DNA of 64,000 bases from Limnoperna fortunei (GCA_944474755.1 OX104114.1:85794623-85858622); one strand, 5' to 3'; numbered from the stretch's first letter, positions 1 through 11,175 are shown. Numbers and translations are program-made. The notes: a model not told the origin generated them from the sequence alone.

Positions 1-1033
1 CAGCCCATTATTCCAACAGCCCATTACTCCGACAATGACAAAAACGTATAACTATTCGTATTAAATAAATAGGCTGTGGTAGTACTTCCGTCCGCCGTCG
101 CCCGATATTTACTATACCCCGGGTTTGCACATTATGTAACTCGGTCAAAAATGCACTTTATATTCATTCTAAACGCAGGGACGGATCCAGAAATTTTTGA
201 AAGGGGGAGGTCCTAACCGAACATCTACACGAAAGTAACAACAATAATCAGAGGACGGGGGGGGGGGTGTTTGTTTTGTTAATTGTTGTTGTCTTTTTTT
301 TTTTGTTCTTTTTATTTCGGGGAACCGGGGGTGACATTAAATATGGTCTAAAGGCTTGCTTCCGGTATTTGGGGTTGGAGTCAATGTGCAACCTTGCAGA
401 ACATTTCAAACTAACTTTCTTGTGGGAATGTTATAATTATCTTGAGATAACGAAATAATTGTCTTGTTGGAACCGGGTGCTATCCTAGAAGTTAATAAAA
501 AGAAAAATAAAAAGAAAAACCAACAAAAATAGACACAATCAATAAAGGTCTTCAGTGACGTTTGAGTACAATTGAATATTCAGTGTATACTTTAAATACC
601 CTCCAATTATAAAAAAAAACATTATTTACTTGTTCCAGTTACAAAGAAGTAAAGGCGTAACAACGGGGCAATCGAATATCATAAGTCTGAAAAGGCGAAG
701 ACAAAATCGATATGCATAAAATTATCACAAAAACAAACGACACAACATAGAAACATATAATACCAAGTCAAAACGAGAGTGAACTCAGGTTCTCCGGAAG
801 AGAAAGCAGTTCCTGCTTGTGATGCGTATGCCGTCACCAGTAGTAGCTCATCACAGTTGCATCCCCATCTATTGACCTTTTCAACATCACATACATATCC
901 AGATGTTTGTTATAAAACATTGTCTTGATAAATATATTTATACGTTTTTTTTTCATTGTCGGAGAAATGGGCTGTCGGAGTATTGAATTGTCGGATTAAT
1001 GGGTTGTCAGAGAAATGGGCTGTCGGAGTAATG
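1..1033. mobile_element. DNA element with subterminal repeats (left end outside window)
   Basis: The first 37 bases carry two copies of a motif like AGCCCATTACTCCGAC. Bases about 955-1033 carry four copies in the opposite orientation (GTCGGAGTAATGGGCT and variants). Inverted clusters of short repeats around about 0.9 kb of non-coding, A/T-rich DNA are typical of non-autonomous DNA transposons. The left end probably lies upstream of the window, so no target duplication can be tested. The only open frame inside, at 267-458, is low complexity and not a gene. Confidence 0.55.
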
Positions 1034-1204
1034 CTACGCACATTCCATTAAAAGGCAAATTTTGAAAAGCTTATTTTATTGATATGACTATATTTAAAAT
1101 GTTTTAAACCGATCTTTATTGACCTAAGGAATTAATGATGTTTCATTTCGTACCATGCAATGTGTAACACACGTTTACGCTTTATTACAGTATTCGCAGA
1201 ATTG

Positions 1205-1311
1205 GGGCCTAGGTGGCTGTGGTTAGTCATCTTCTATTGATCACGTGCCTGTCAACAGGTTTTGTCGGATTGTCGGCTTTCCTTCCCCAATAAAAACTGG
1301 GGGGGGGGGGG
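1205..1311 (+). mobile_element. Degenerate tRNA-derived SINE relic
   Basis: The sequence GGCCTAGGTGGCTGTGG is a decayed tRNA A box region. It is followed by GATCACGTG..CTGTCAACA and the tail piece CCCCAATAAAAACTGG, all shared with the full SINE at 37624-37892 but in the opposite orientation. The middle is deleted and a G homopolymer follows. Confidence 0.55.
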
Positions 1312-1548
1312 CACAATGAAATAACTTTAATGTTGCTGAAACCACAAACAACCAAACAATAGAGCGTAATTAATGTATACATTTTAACTACTTTTATTGT
1401 ATGTCGAAAAGGTTCCGTCAACGTTCCAAAATCCGTCGGCAATCAGTTGTACTAATCTGATGATTTTTCTCAGCCTTTGGGGGCTAAGTTGTTTAAGTAT
1501 TTTTATACTGACATTGTTATATATACATATACCTGTTATATTATGTTA

Positions 1549-1661
1549 GCAGGTCGGGGGTTTTCTCGGGTACTCCGGCTTCCTCCTCCAATAAAAACTG
1601 GACGCCATGATATAGCTGAAAAATTGCTGAAAGTGGCGTTAAACACCATCAAACAAACACA
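1549..1661 (+). mobile_element. SINE 3' fragment
   Basis: About 110 bases match the body and 3' part of the SINE at 37624-37892 (CCAATAAAAACTGGACGCC, then AAAGTGGCGTTAAACACC). The tRNA-like head is missing, so this copy is 5'-truncated. Confidence 0.75.
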
Positions 1662-2093
1662 AAATATATTATGTTATTATTTCCAATCATTATAATATTC
1701 TTTAAAAAACGTAAAAACCTACTCAGTGGGTGTTCAACTGTTGTCGATGACTTGTACTTAATATCCTTGATCATTGATTTTTGTTCTTGTTTTGATTGCG
1801 TTTTATACAAGATTCATCCATCTGTGTTTTAGTAGCCATTAAATATTTTCTTAAAGGACCGTACACTTTACTGTGTGTATTAATTCGCGTTCGGTTTGTT
1901 TCCATTTGTTTATATTTACTTTTTATAATTTCTAATTTATGACGCCATCATATCTTCCTTGCTATTCGTGTCGTTACACATCTAGAGTTGTCTTCATCGC
2001 CATGTGGATTTGTCCTTCTATTGACAGAAATTGTATTGTTTTGCCCTTTATTATTTGTATTTTACCGTATATATTTTAGTCTACGATCTCCAA

Positions 2094-2094
2094 A

Positions 2095-2131
<37 letters not shown>

Positions 2132-2475
2132 GATGTTGCTTTACGTCCAGCGAGCAGTATTTCAGCTGTATTCAGGATGGGAACAAGTTAACAAACAATA
2201 CATCAATTAAAAAAGGGGTAGGATGGGACACAGGGAACAGAATTTTGACTGCCACTGGAAAAGTACGAAGTATTGGGTAGGGTCGGAGAATTAAGCTTTT
2301 TGTAGCGGCTACAATGATCATACTCTTTTTTAAAATATACAAAAGGGATCTTTATCGTGCAAGAAGCGTGGCACTCTCCAAACACGTTACACACTATGGT
2401 CTGCGCTTTCCGTAATATGACCCGACAACCCCCCAACGAGAGGGTCTCCCCTATTCGCCACCCGGGGACGCGCTA
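2094..2475 (+). repeat. Dispersed repeat with (GATT)n end, copy 1
   Basis: A (GATT)n run at 2094-2130 leads into about 340 bases that recur at 4708-4940 (same strand) and 8550-8872 (opposite strand). Shared blocks include TTTTGACTGCCACTG, TGTAGCGGCTACA and CCGGGGACGCGCT. It is non-coding, dispersed and probably a short mobile element of unknown class. Confidence 0.65.
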
Positions 2476-2944
2476 GGTTGCTCTGTGGGTTGAGCACTGG
2501 AAACCGTCCCAGTATCTCAAATGTTAATTCTTTATGTTCAAAGTACAAATAGTGATAGCTAATTATACTAGAAGGATTCCCGTGTCGACCCGCGGTGCTT
2601 CACTGCGCAAATACAGGTGGCGTATAGATACGTTAGGAGGGTGTCAGGTTATATCCGGAAGGTCTGGTCTCTAATTATAGTGGGTAACGTTTTAAGCGAG
2701 TGCAACGTGAAATTCTCCCATATATAGATGTTAAACAGTGTAAGGTCACTATATACCCACATCTTGCGATGTTCTTTCTTTTTTGGGGGGGAAGGGGCTT
2801 GAGTGAGGGTGAGGAAGCCTTGTCCATTACGGTTGAAGTTAAGAAGACAGTAGGTCTCAAACTCGCACGTCAATGTTGACACGAACGTGATTGTATTGGT
2901 TGCAATTACTTCACTATGTACTAAACAGGCATAAATAGTATCTA
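2476..2944. other. No gene seen
   Basis: A/T-rich sequence with only short random open frames on both strands. Nothing recognisable. Confidence 0.4.
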
Positions 2945-3860
2945 ATTCAAGTCACTAATAGTGCAAGCCATAAAAAGACATAGATGAAAGTGGGCGGTAG
3001 ACATCTGGTTGACTTTTTCCTTAATTAAAAAATTGTACCAATTGACTGTGCAAAAAGTTATGACATGTAAAAATACCACAAACCTTAAAAATTTAATGTA
3101 TAAATTCCTTAAGAATTTTTGTATGAATAACAATTACTGTATTTATCTATGTACTACTAATTACTTTTCGACACAATACATAAAAATTTTACTGGGACAA
3201 AAAAAAAGCGATTGTAAAAAGTATTGTAGCTAAACAACCCGTTAGTGTAAGGACCTAAGATAAGTACTTTGGCAAAAGAACCAGATACCATATACGACCC
3301 AAGGGGAACTATTATTCGGAAAGCAGTCTTGTATATTATGTACATTAAAATTTTTATTTTGAAGATTTCAAATATGTTCAATATATAATAAAATATTATC
3401 GATCCATTGATTTGTTGCAAATACAACATCAATATTTCATACCATATTTTAATTGTTTCTTTGTTAATTGTCTTTTTATGGTTTGATCCTGTATAATCTG
3501 TCAAATGTATCTTTCTAGGGAAATACTCGTACTGGCTGTCATCGTTTGTTAATGCAACAACTACCATTTCAATCCGTATTAATGTGTCTATGCTTAGAAA
3601 GCATGTTTATGTCAAATAGAAAATCTGAATACATCAAGTAGTAGTACGTCATTAACTAGTAGATAATCATGTTCTACAGAACGAGTCAGTAAATTAAACA
3701 AGGCACCGATAAACAAACTTGTGTTTAGCTATTTTAACTTACCCGGGGTCATCATAAAAATGCTAAAGTTTGTAAAAAAAAGTTAAATTTACTTTCCTTA
3801 TAAACGGAAAATATTGTTGCAGCAGTATATAAATTTGGTTTTAAAGGAACTTTTATTCTT
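2945..3860 (+). promoter_or_regulatory. Promoter block of the decayed gene copy
   Basis: This stretch aligns in order with 28195-29330, the 5' flank of the intact lectin gene. Shared blocks include AGTGCAAG.CATAAAAAGACA, ATTGATTTGTT, ATAATCATGTTCTACA and the TATA segment GCAGCAGTATATAAATTTGG. The TATA box of this copy is at 3826-3833. The match marks the 5' end of the duplicated segment. A 136-codon minus-strand frame at 3157-3567 lies inside this block and is not a gene. Confidence 0.7.
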
Positions 3861-3905
3861 TCTTCAATTTTTAAATTAAACTGTCTTAACAAATGTCACT
3901 GATTT

Positions 3906-4098
3906 TGTTTGTTTGAATGGTATTTTAACGCCACTTTCAGCAATTTTTCAGCTATTTCATGGCGTCCAGTTTTTATTGGGGGAGGAAGCCGGAGTACCTG
4001 GAGAGAACCCCCGACCTGCGGTAGGAAAACTGGCAATCCTTGTCAATTAAGATTGGAGTCGAGTACACCCTGCCTGCAGTGAGAATCGAACCCACAAT
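3906..4098 (-). mobile_element. SINE copy, truncated near the B box
   Basis: Nearly identical to 37624-37820, with body, GGAGGAAGCCGGAGTACC and GCAGTGAGAATCGAACCC (reverse of the tRNA B box). The A-box half is missing. It sits just downstream of the TATA box of the decayed gene copy, where exon 1 would be expected. Confidence 0.8.
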
Positions 4099-4183
4099 TA
4101 TATTTGCGGAAGTAGTAATATTATCCTTGTCATTTTAAAATTATTATATATTAAATTTGAATCGTTATTTCATGTGTTTTTAT

Positions 4184-4231
4184 GCCCCCACAAACTGTTT
4201 AGGGGGTATATATGAATCACCCTGCCTGTCC

Positions 4232-4262
<31 letters not shown>

Positions 4263-4445
4263 CCTGATAAGCGCTTCTCCTCCTAAAACCGTTTGACAGA
4301 TTTTGATGAAACTTTACATGAAAGAAGTACATCATATGTTGATGTGCATGAGGATTTTTTGTTGTTGTCGGATATTATTCAGGGGAGATTATTGGACTTG
4401 AAAACGAAGCGGGGTATCCCTTTGTGAGCGTGCTCACAGTCCACG
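4184..4445. repeat. Repeat with (TGTC)n microsatellite
   Basis: Starts with a short hairpin (GCCCCCACAAACTGTTTAGGGGG), runs into about eight TGTC units near 4228-4262, and ends with non-coding sequence (CTCCTAAAACCGTTTGACAG). It has the look of a dispersed invertebrate repeat, but no other copy is in this window. Confidence 0.4.
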
Positions 4446-4707
4446 TGTTTTTGTTTATTTTCTTGCTTTGTTTTGTTTTAATTAAACATGCTTATAGATT
4501 ATTTGAGTTAAAACTAATATTTTTCCATAAAGGACTGTAGACTCGCACATCTTGATAATATATCAAAACGCAATAACCTCCTTTTTGGCTCAATGTAATT
4601 TGATATCAAGTTAAATTAAAAAAGTAGTATTTTTTAGTTACTTCATACCGTTATTCGGCGTGGAAATGACTTACATTTTATCACAAATACCTCTCTTCTG
4701 TGCAAAC

Positions 4708-4940
4708 AGGAACATAATTTTGACTGCCACTGAAAAAGTATTGAATATTGGGTAGGGAAGAAAAGTTTTGTGTTTTGTAGCGGCTACAGCGAGCCTTCTC
4801 TATTAGAAAAGGGGTCTTTATCCTGCTTGACACTATCTTAACACGTCAACCACTACGGTGCGTGGATATATTATGACCTGACAACCCTAAACGAGATGGC
4901 CTACGCTATCCGCCATCCGGGGACGCGCTGGGCAGCTGAT
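4708..4940 (+). repeat. Dispersed repeat, copy 2 of the (GATT)n-ended family
   Basis: Aligns with 2236-2475, including TTTTGACTGCCACTG, TGTAGCGGCTACA and CCGGGGACGCGCTGG. The 5' part with the GATT run is absent. Confidence 0.65.
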
Positions 4941-5558
4941 TTAATCGAGCACTTGTAACCCTTTCAGTACGGTCACATTACTACGCCATAAGCTATCAGT
5001 TTTTTCGTTGGTCAGAATTCGGCATGAAATTTCTACGCGTTGTAAATATAATAATTGTTTCTTATTTTTATGGTTTTTGTTTTTGTCATTTTTGAAATGA
5101 ATAAAGAAAATGTTAAATAGCAAAAATTATCATCACAAAAGTCAACATACCTGATTATCAATTGTTCCTTTACAGAGTTGCTATTCTTGTTAGATTTTAT
5201 GTTTCTTATTTTTCAAATAGCATGATTCTTACAAAGACTGGTTTTTAAAAAACTTTAATAGAAAATGTAATCAACAATATGAGACCAATAGTGTAACAAA
5301 GTCTGGCAGATTATTTTGGTTTCCAACTTGAAAACTAAATGCACCAATAATGCAGACGACGTGTCTAACCCTAAGTACAGATTCTATGTACAGTTTCTAT
5401 ATGCGAGCATCTTGTAAAAATCTTATAGCAATGCATCTAAGAATATCATAGTCGAACTTACACTAGTGGGCAATTTTACAATTTTTTATGTATCAAATAT
5501 CCATTCACGAAAGAAATAGATAAAACGACCCTATCAAATTAAAAAAAATTATTTTCAG

Positions 5559-5622
5559 TTTCTAGCTGGTGTCTGTGCGGAGGCATGTTTGCTCTGGTTA
5601 AGATACAGAAGGACATTCGAAT
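5559..5622 (+). pseudogene. Exon 2 (EGF-like) relic
   Basis: Acceptor TTTTCAG and the start CTAGCTGGTGTCTGTGC match exon 2 of the intact gene (31148-31241), as does the end ATTCGAAT followed by donor GTAAAT. The middle is shortened to 64 bases instead of 94. That removes most of the EGF cysteines, leaving about two of the five seen in the intact exon. The preceding 200 bases also align with intron 1 of the intact gene. Confidence 0.8.
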
Positions 5623-5904
5623 GTAAATGTTTGTTTTTAATAAATACTGATTAAAAACTCAATGCAATTTAAAATAATTGTTTAATCCAACCCACCATGG
5701 GGAAACATTTATTGTTATGTCGGATGTTTGCCTGTCCGCCTGTCATAAATTAAAAAGCTATGGTAAACCTATTTTTTTAGATTCGTGGGTAAAAATTAAA
5801 AAAAGTTTATTTGCTTTCTTGTCTTCGGTACTTTTAGGAATTGGTGGAACTTCTGCTTTTTCAGCTGTGTACACGCAGGTTAGGGACAGACCATTTAAGT
5901 TGAA

Positions 5905-6089
5905 AGGGGGGGCCTTGGTTTTTTTGAAGGCGTTGCGACAGAATTTTTTTTTTCATTAATAGCATTATTTTATATAGCAGAAATTCTTCTTTAGAATATT
6001 TTTTTACTTACCCTCTGCTTCTAAAATATTTTTTTCATCAAAAATCATTTTCAAAATATTTTTTTTAGGAAAAAAACCAAGGCCCCCCT
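5905..6089. mobile_element. Short MITE with G-rich inverted ends
   Basis: Left end AGGGGGGGCCTTGGTTTTTTT and right end AAAAAACCAAGGCCCCCCT are inverted copies. The 185-base interior is A/T-rich and non-coding. Flanks AAGTTGAA and CAAGTTAA could be an imperfect target duplication. Confidence 0.6.
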
Positions 6090-6753
6090 GCAAGTTAAGT
6101 GAATTTAATGTATTCAGCATTAAATTCCTTTATCGAAGGAAGACTGACTAGTATAGTTGTTGGCTGTTGTTGCGTTCCGCTCTAGTATTCCTTAAACAAT
6201 GATTGGTGATTGGTTAAACCTGTCCTAAAATAGAAAAACCAAATCGAGGTTCGGTCTTTTTGCAAATCGTCTGCAAGGAGGTGACAGGAAAAATGTCGGT
6301 TTGGCAATCTAAATTTTTTTAAACCCTCCCACCCACCTCCATTACATAACACGCACAAAGTTAATACATTTTGCTAATCATCTTGTTAACGAAATTGGTA
6401 CTTCGCTTCCTTTTCTTGAATATTTTCAGGTATGGGGACAGCTTGGAGCTTGAGGATTGAGGAGCCTTGCAAGGAAAAAGCACACAGTCTTGGTATCGTC
6501 GTGGAGTGTGAGAAGCGTGCAAATGGTGGTTTCGGACAATACGGCAGATTTTTCACTGCACTTGCCCCCCTTTTTATTAACTGTCAACTAGCAAATATCT
6601 AAATTATGGAGTAACCTCTGTTTCCCAGGGTTGCTCATCCCCCATATATATCAGTTGCTAATTTATCTATGGTCTGCCATCACGTTGCGGCGACCAATAT
6701 ATTGACTTGAACTTTAATCTTATCTTATATTTCAAATATATATATATATATAT
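6090..6753. other. Intron-like sequence of the decayed copy, no gene
   Basis: No exon could be recognised. The Sushi exon expected between exon 2 and exon 4 is absent. A (TA)n run closes the stretch at 6737-6758. Confidence 0.4.
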
Positions 6754-7589
6754 ATATACAAGTCTAGAAGATTATGCAACGATACAGATGACGGTGTTTC
6801 TTGTCATAAATTTAGACACAGACTGACCAACGAATGGCCTTAGTCATTGAGTGTCAATATAAATAAATATCGTAAACAATCATAACATATTCATCTTAAA
6901 CTTTCTCATTTTAAATGAACCCAAAACTTTTTTAATAGTTGCTTCTCAGTCCGCTAACCGGGGACGTGCCGTGCTGTTACTTGGCTTTGCTCAAATATTC
7001 CAACAAGATGTAATCAAAATTATCAAGGTGACAAATTCATTACGCCAGACTAAAGCTTATTAAGTATCGGATCGACAAACATGACGATACAGCATAAACA
7101 AAAAATAATATACAAGTCTAGAAGATTATGCAACGATACAGATGACGGTGTTTCTTGTCATAAATTTAGACACAGACTGACCAACGAATGGCCTTATTAA
7201 GTTACTGGTTGGTAGACTCTTTAGACGTTTATATAATATTTTGAACTACCTGTATTGTGTTTTTACACGATCCCAGTGGACTTACATCATTCCATCACCG
7301 AATGAAAAAATACTTGAAGCATTTAGAGTTAAACGCCACTGATGAGTCTTAAGTAGACGAAACGCGCGTCTGGCGTAATGAATTTGTCACCTTGATAATT
7401 TTGATTACATCTTGTTGGAATATTTGAGCAAAGCCAAGTAACAGCACGGCACGTCCCCGGTTAGCGGACTGAGAAGCAACTATTAAAAAAGTTTTGGGTT
7501 CATTTAAAATGAGAAAGTTTAAGATGAATATATTATGATTGTTTACGATATTTATTTATATTGACACTCAAGGACTAAGGCCATTCGTT
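6754..7589. mobile_element. Large inverted-repeat element with internal direct repeats
   Basis: The left arm 6829-7050 and right arm 7368-7589 are inverted copies, over about 220 bases with few mismatches. The 320-base loop holds a second copy (7109-7196) of the block that also lies at 6754-6841. The right arm begins within a hammerhead-ribozyme-like sequence. The pattern suggests two copies of one element inserted head to head, or a complex terminal repeat as in Penelope-like elements. No reverse transcriptase is present. Confidence 0.7.
7334..7382 (+). ncRNA. Hammerhead-ribozyme-like motif
   Basis: The core order fits the hammerhead consensus. CTGATGA (7339) is followed by stem II GTCT/AGAC with loop TAAGT, then GAAA, then stem III ACGC/GCGT with a 7-base loop, then the A of GTA (7375-7377) as the predicted cleavage site. 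Family knowledge: hammerheads of this kind occur in Penelope-like retroelements and retrozyme-type repeats of invertebrates. Stem I is not well paired next to the core here, so this copy may be inactive or need a different partner. Confidence 0.65.
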
Positions 7590-7592
7590 ATT

Positions 7593-7623
<31 letters not shown>

Positions 7624-7650
7624 TCTATTTATTTATTTATTTATTTATAT
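7588..7650. repeat. (TTTA)n microsatellite
   Basis: About 15 TTTA units at the right edge of the inverted-repeat element. The open frame running through it is a by-product of the repeat. Confidence 0.9.
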
Positions 7651-7833
7651 ATTGTTGTACTTGTATAATAAAGCTGTGGCCAAATACTATCAATCTAGAT
7701 CTTTGTTTTTATTCAGCATTCTCTGAGATAAATGGTCGATCCCTAAACACAGCACAGATAAATGATAATCATCATCATAAAAACTAGTATATAATAATGA
7801 CTAATATATTACAGTTTGATTTACTTATTGTAG

Positions 7834-7955
7834 AGAAACCTTTGGACTGTAGTGATTTGACTGGTCAACCGGACGGAGTTTATAGGATATATCCCGATGG
7901 AGGTTATAGTTTTGATGTTTTTTTTGACATGTGTACAATGGTTGATGGATGGACG
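7834..7955 (+). pseudogene. Exon 4 relic: start of the fibrinogen-related domain
   Basis: Same length (122) and same splice sites (acceptor TTGTAG, donor GTAATT) as exon 4 of the intact gene at 40109-40230. It encodes [20 protein letters not shown] and the start of the fibrinogen fold. The Cys of the VFCDM motif is Phe here, which removes a conserved disulfide partner, and GGGWT has become VDGWT. By itself the exon is open. Confidence 0.88.
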
Positions 7956-8249
7956 GTAATTAGAAACAACGGTTATTGAAAGATGTTTTACTTATTTTGA
8001 AGCTGGAAAAATTCCGGGGTATAAAAATGATTATATTTCCTCTGAATCAAAGTAAAGACCTTCTTACACAACGCGCTTGGTTTTGTAGGATATATATTGT
8101 CCGTCAAATGTGGATGCTAAAACTAAACATCGCGTGTAAGTAGAGCACCACAAACTGGACCAAACTCGTTAGGAGCGCCATCTTTATGACCAGTTGCTAG
8201 GGTTACATGGTGTCCCCCTATTTTAAATATACCATAAGATTGTTGTGAC

Positions 8250-8325
8250 GAGTATATGATATATGGATGATATACTTTTGAAGTTTTTTGCGGCATATCT
8301 ACAATGGTTGATGGATGGACGGTAA
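8250..8325 (+). pseudogene. Second, partial exon 4 relic
   Basis: ACAATGGTTGATGGATGGAC followed by GGTAATTAGAAACA repeats the end and donor of the 7834-7955 relic. The next 130 bases also align with its downstream flank. This is a local duplication of about 0.4 kb inside the decayed gene. Confidence 0.7.
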
Positions 8326-8549
8326 TTAGAAACAGCCGTTATTGATAGATTTGTTTATCCTACTAGCAATATTTACTAGCTGGAGCACTACTACCCGGGT
8401 AAAAAATGATAATATATTCTCCTTATCAAGGTACCTATATCATCTTGCACAACTTCCTTGGTTTAGTGGAATTTAGTAATTACAAGTACACTGTCAGACT
8501 GTATTAAAAATATAAAACTACATACAATTACTACATAAGATCTGACTGC

Positions 8550-8830
8550 ATGGGGCCTGTTCTCGTGTGGGGGTTGTCAGGTCATAATACGGAAATCCTG
8601 ACAGCGGACCACAGTTGGTAACGTTTTTGGAGACTGCTACGCTCCCTGCATGCTAAAAACCACTTAAGTAGATGTCTATAAGAGTAGGGGCGTTATAGCC
8701 GTTACAAAAGGCTAAATTTTCCGCCCCTACCAATGCTCCATACTTTTCCAGTGACATTCAAAAGTATTGCCTTTTGGTCCATCTTTACCGAATTGATTTA
8801 AGTTTGTTAACTTGTTCTTGTCCTAAATAC

Positions 8831-8872
<42 letters not shown>
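8550..8872 (-). repeat. Dispersed repeat, copy 3, with (CAAT)n end
   Basis: Reverse-strand copy of the 2094-2475 family. It ends in (CAAT)n at 8830-8872, the complement of the (GATT)n end, and shares the TTTTCCAGTG and GTCATAATACGGAAA blocks. Confidence 0.65.
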
Positions 8873-8874
<2 letters not shown>

Positions 8875-9110
8875 CTTCTTAAAGCTTAGTTTAAACACAT
8901 TTTATTGGCAAAAAATCAAATGACCGAACACAAGTTTTTTACGTCTTATGAAGTTCTCTTCGTTGAATAATCTTACAAATTATTATATTACACAAAATGA
9001 CTGCAATAAAATTACTTCAATTTTAAATACATACAGGCTACTTACAGAAAGTTAGATAAAACATGGACCAGCAAGTCGTGCTAAGTATACCCTAACTCGA
9101 CCATTTTTCT

Positions 9111-9475
9111 GCTCGGAAAACAGGTAAAAGATAACTGACTGACCTGGATGGGGAGGCACGGTACAACTCATCATGCTCAAGCTGTGCACCAAATCTGAAA
9201 TCAATCCTTTTAGTAGAAGCCGAGAAATCTGTTACGAAATATGTTCCTATTTTGACCCTGGAAACAGTCCAAGTCTGCTCGGAAAACAGGAAGTAGATAA
9301 CTGACTGATCTGAAAAGGGGAGGCACGGCACAATTCATTATGCTAAAGCTGTGCACCAAATCTGAAATCAATCCCTTTAGTAAAAGCCGAGTAATCTGTT
9401 ACAAATGTTTGCAACGGACAGACAGACGGAAAAGATGATTGCAATATAGCACCCTCTCTTACGAGTGGGGGTATA
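9111..9475. repeat. Tandem duplication of ~166 bp
   Basis: GCTCGGAAAACAGG..GGGGAGGCACGG..GCTGTGCACCAAATCTGA occurs twice with a 166-base offset (9111 and 9277). The second unit runs into a tail ending in GGGGGTATAAC. Non-coding. Confidence 0.75.
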
Positions 9476-9479
9476 ACAA

Positions 9480-10197
9480 GAGAAAATATACCAAGCAATA
9501 CATTTACTATAAACATAATGCAAAAATGAAACCAAAATATGAAAATAACAAATAAAAGGGGGCGAAGTCTAGCTATGGAGAAAATCTCTCAGAATGGGGA
9601 ATGTAACTTTGTACATGTCTATAAATTATAGTTTTCTCTTTGTAACTAATGCTATCAGAACCAAATAACACAATTTCATCAGTAGGATTATTAATTCGAA
9701 TCAACAAATAAAAAAATGATTTCTAATATTATGGTAAAGAAAACATTTTAAAAACGTGGAGTCTTTTATGGGACAACCACAAGCGCGGGTCTTTGGTTAG
9801 ATTCATTGGTAGTGCTATCTATAATGAATAATGTTTGTTTTCTGTTTCCGATTAGAAAATATGCAAGGAAAATATAATTTTCTTTTTCAAGGACATTTTA
9901 AAACGCATAAATGTTGGTAAGTCTCGTTGACCTAGGGTAAGAGAGTTTCAAAATCTATGCTAATGGAAAATAAGATTTTAAAAAACGTTTCAAGGCGCTA
10001 TAATGGCGTTATGCTATTTGAACAAATTTCTGTAATGTCCAATATCAAAATAGTAATTTAAAATATCTCTGAAATATTCAGGAACATTACCATTTAAATT
10101 TCAATACCAATGTAATTAATCCCCCTCTTTTCATATTCCAAACAAATTCTGCTGCTTAAATCATTACCTATTTTCTCGTAAATTATCAATATAATTA
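9480..10197. other. No gene seen
   Basis: A/T-rich intronic sequence of the decayed copy. Nothing recognisable. Confidence 0.4.
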
Positions 10198-11175
10198 GGG
10201 CCCGCCACTTGTGGCGGACGCCCTATAGTGATCAGTCTGTCCGTCCGTCCGAACTAATTGTAACTTTTTTTATCTTTTGAGGTAGGCTTTTGATATTTGG
10301 AATGTAGGTAGATAATATCAAGGCGATGTGTCGCACACCGTGGTTGATAACCTTTGACCTTGAACTTTGACCTTAAGGTCGCATTATTGCTTTCTGTATG
10401 ACAAATTCATGTCCGGGCTGTAACTTTTAATCTTTTGAGGTAGGCTTTTGATATTTGGAATGTAGGTAGATAAAATCAAGGCGATATGTCGCATACCGTG
10501 GTTGATAACCTTTGACCTTGAACTTTGACCTTAAGTTCACATTATTGCTTTTTGTATGATAAATTCATGTCCGGGCTGTAACTTTTTTATCTTTTAATGA
10601 AGGCTTTTGATATTTGGAATGAAGGTAGACACTATCAAGGCGATGTGTCGCATACCGTGGTTGATAACCTTTGACCTTGAGGTAATATTATTGCTTTCTG
10701 TATGACAAATTCATGTCCGGGCTGTAACTTTTTTATCTTTTGAGATAAGCTTTTGATATTTGGAATGTAGGTAGATAATATCAAGGCGATGTGTCCCATA
10801 CCGTGGTTGATAACCTTTAGCCTTGAACTTTGACCTTAAGGTCACATTATTGCTTTCTGTATTACAAAATCATGTCCGGGCTGTAACTTTTTTATCTTTT
10901 GAGATAGGCTTTTGATATTTAGAATGTGGCTAGATAATATCAAGGCGATGTGTCGCATACCGTGGTTGTTGACCTTGAGGTTTGACCTGAAGGTCACATT
11001 ATAGCTTTCTTAATAACAAACTCATATCCGGATTGTAACTTTTTAATCTTTTGAGGTAGGCTTTTGATATTTGGAATGTGGGTATATAATATTAAGGCGA
11101 TGTGTCGCATACCATGGTTGATGACCTTTGACCTTGACCTCAAGGTCGACGGGGCCCACAGAGATGGGTACCATC
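10198..11175. repeat. Tandem array of six ~155 bp units
   Basis: The phrase CTTTTGATATTTGGAATG recurs near 10287, 10446, 10606, 10752, 10910 and 11063. Each unit also carries GTGTCGCATACCGTGG and the run TGACCTTTGACCTTGAACTT or a variant. The array starts with a small palindrome (CCGCCACTTGTGGCGG) and ends near GGGGCCCA. A diverged relative is at 34380-35440. Confidence 0.85.

Noticed and set aside
3157..3567. 136-codon minus-strand open frame
   Set aside because: It lies in the 5' flank shared by both lectin copies and is not kept open in the other copy. No domain.
6426..6570. Possible Sushi exon relic of the decayed copy after a TTTTCAG acceptor
   Set aside because: The sequence does not align with exon 3 and shows no Cys pattern.
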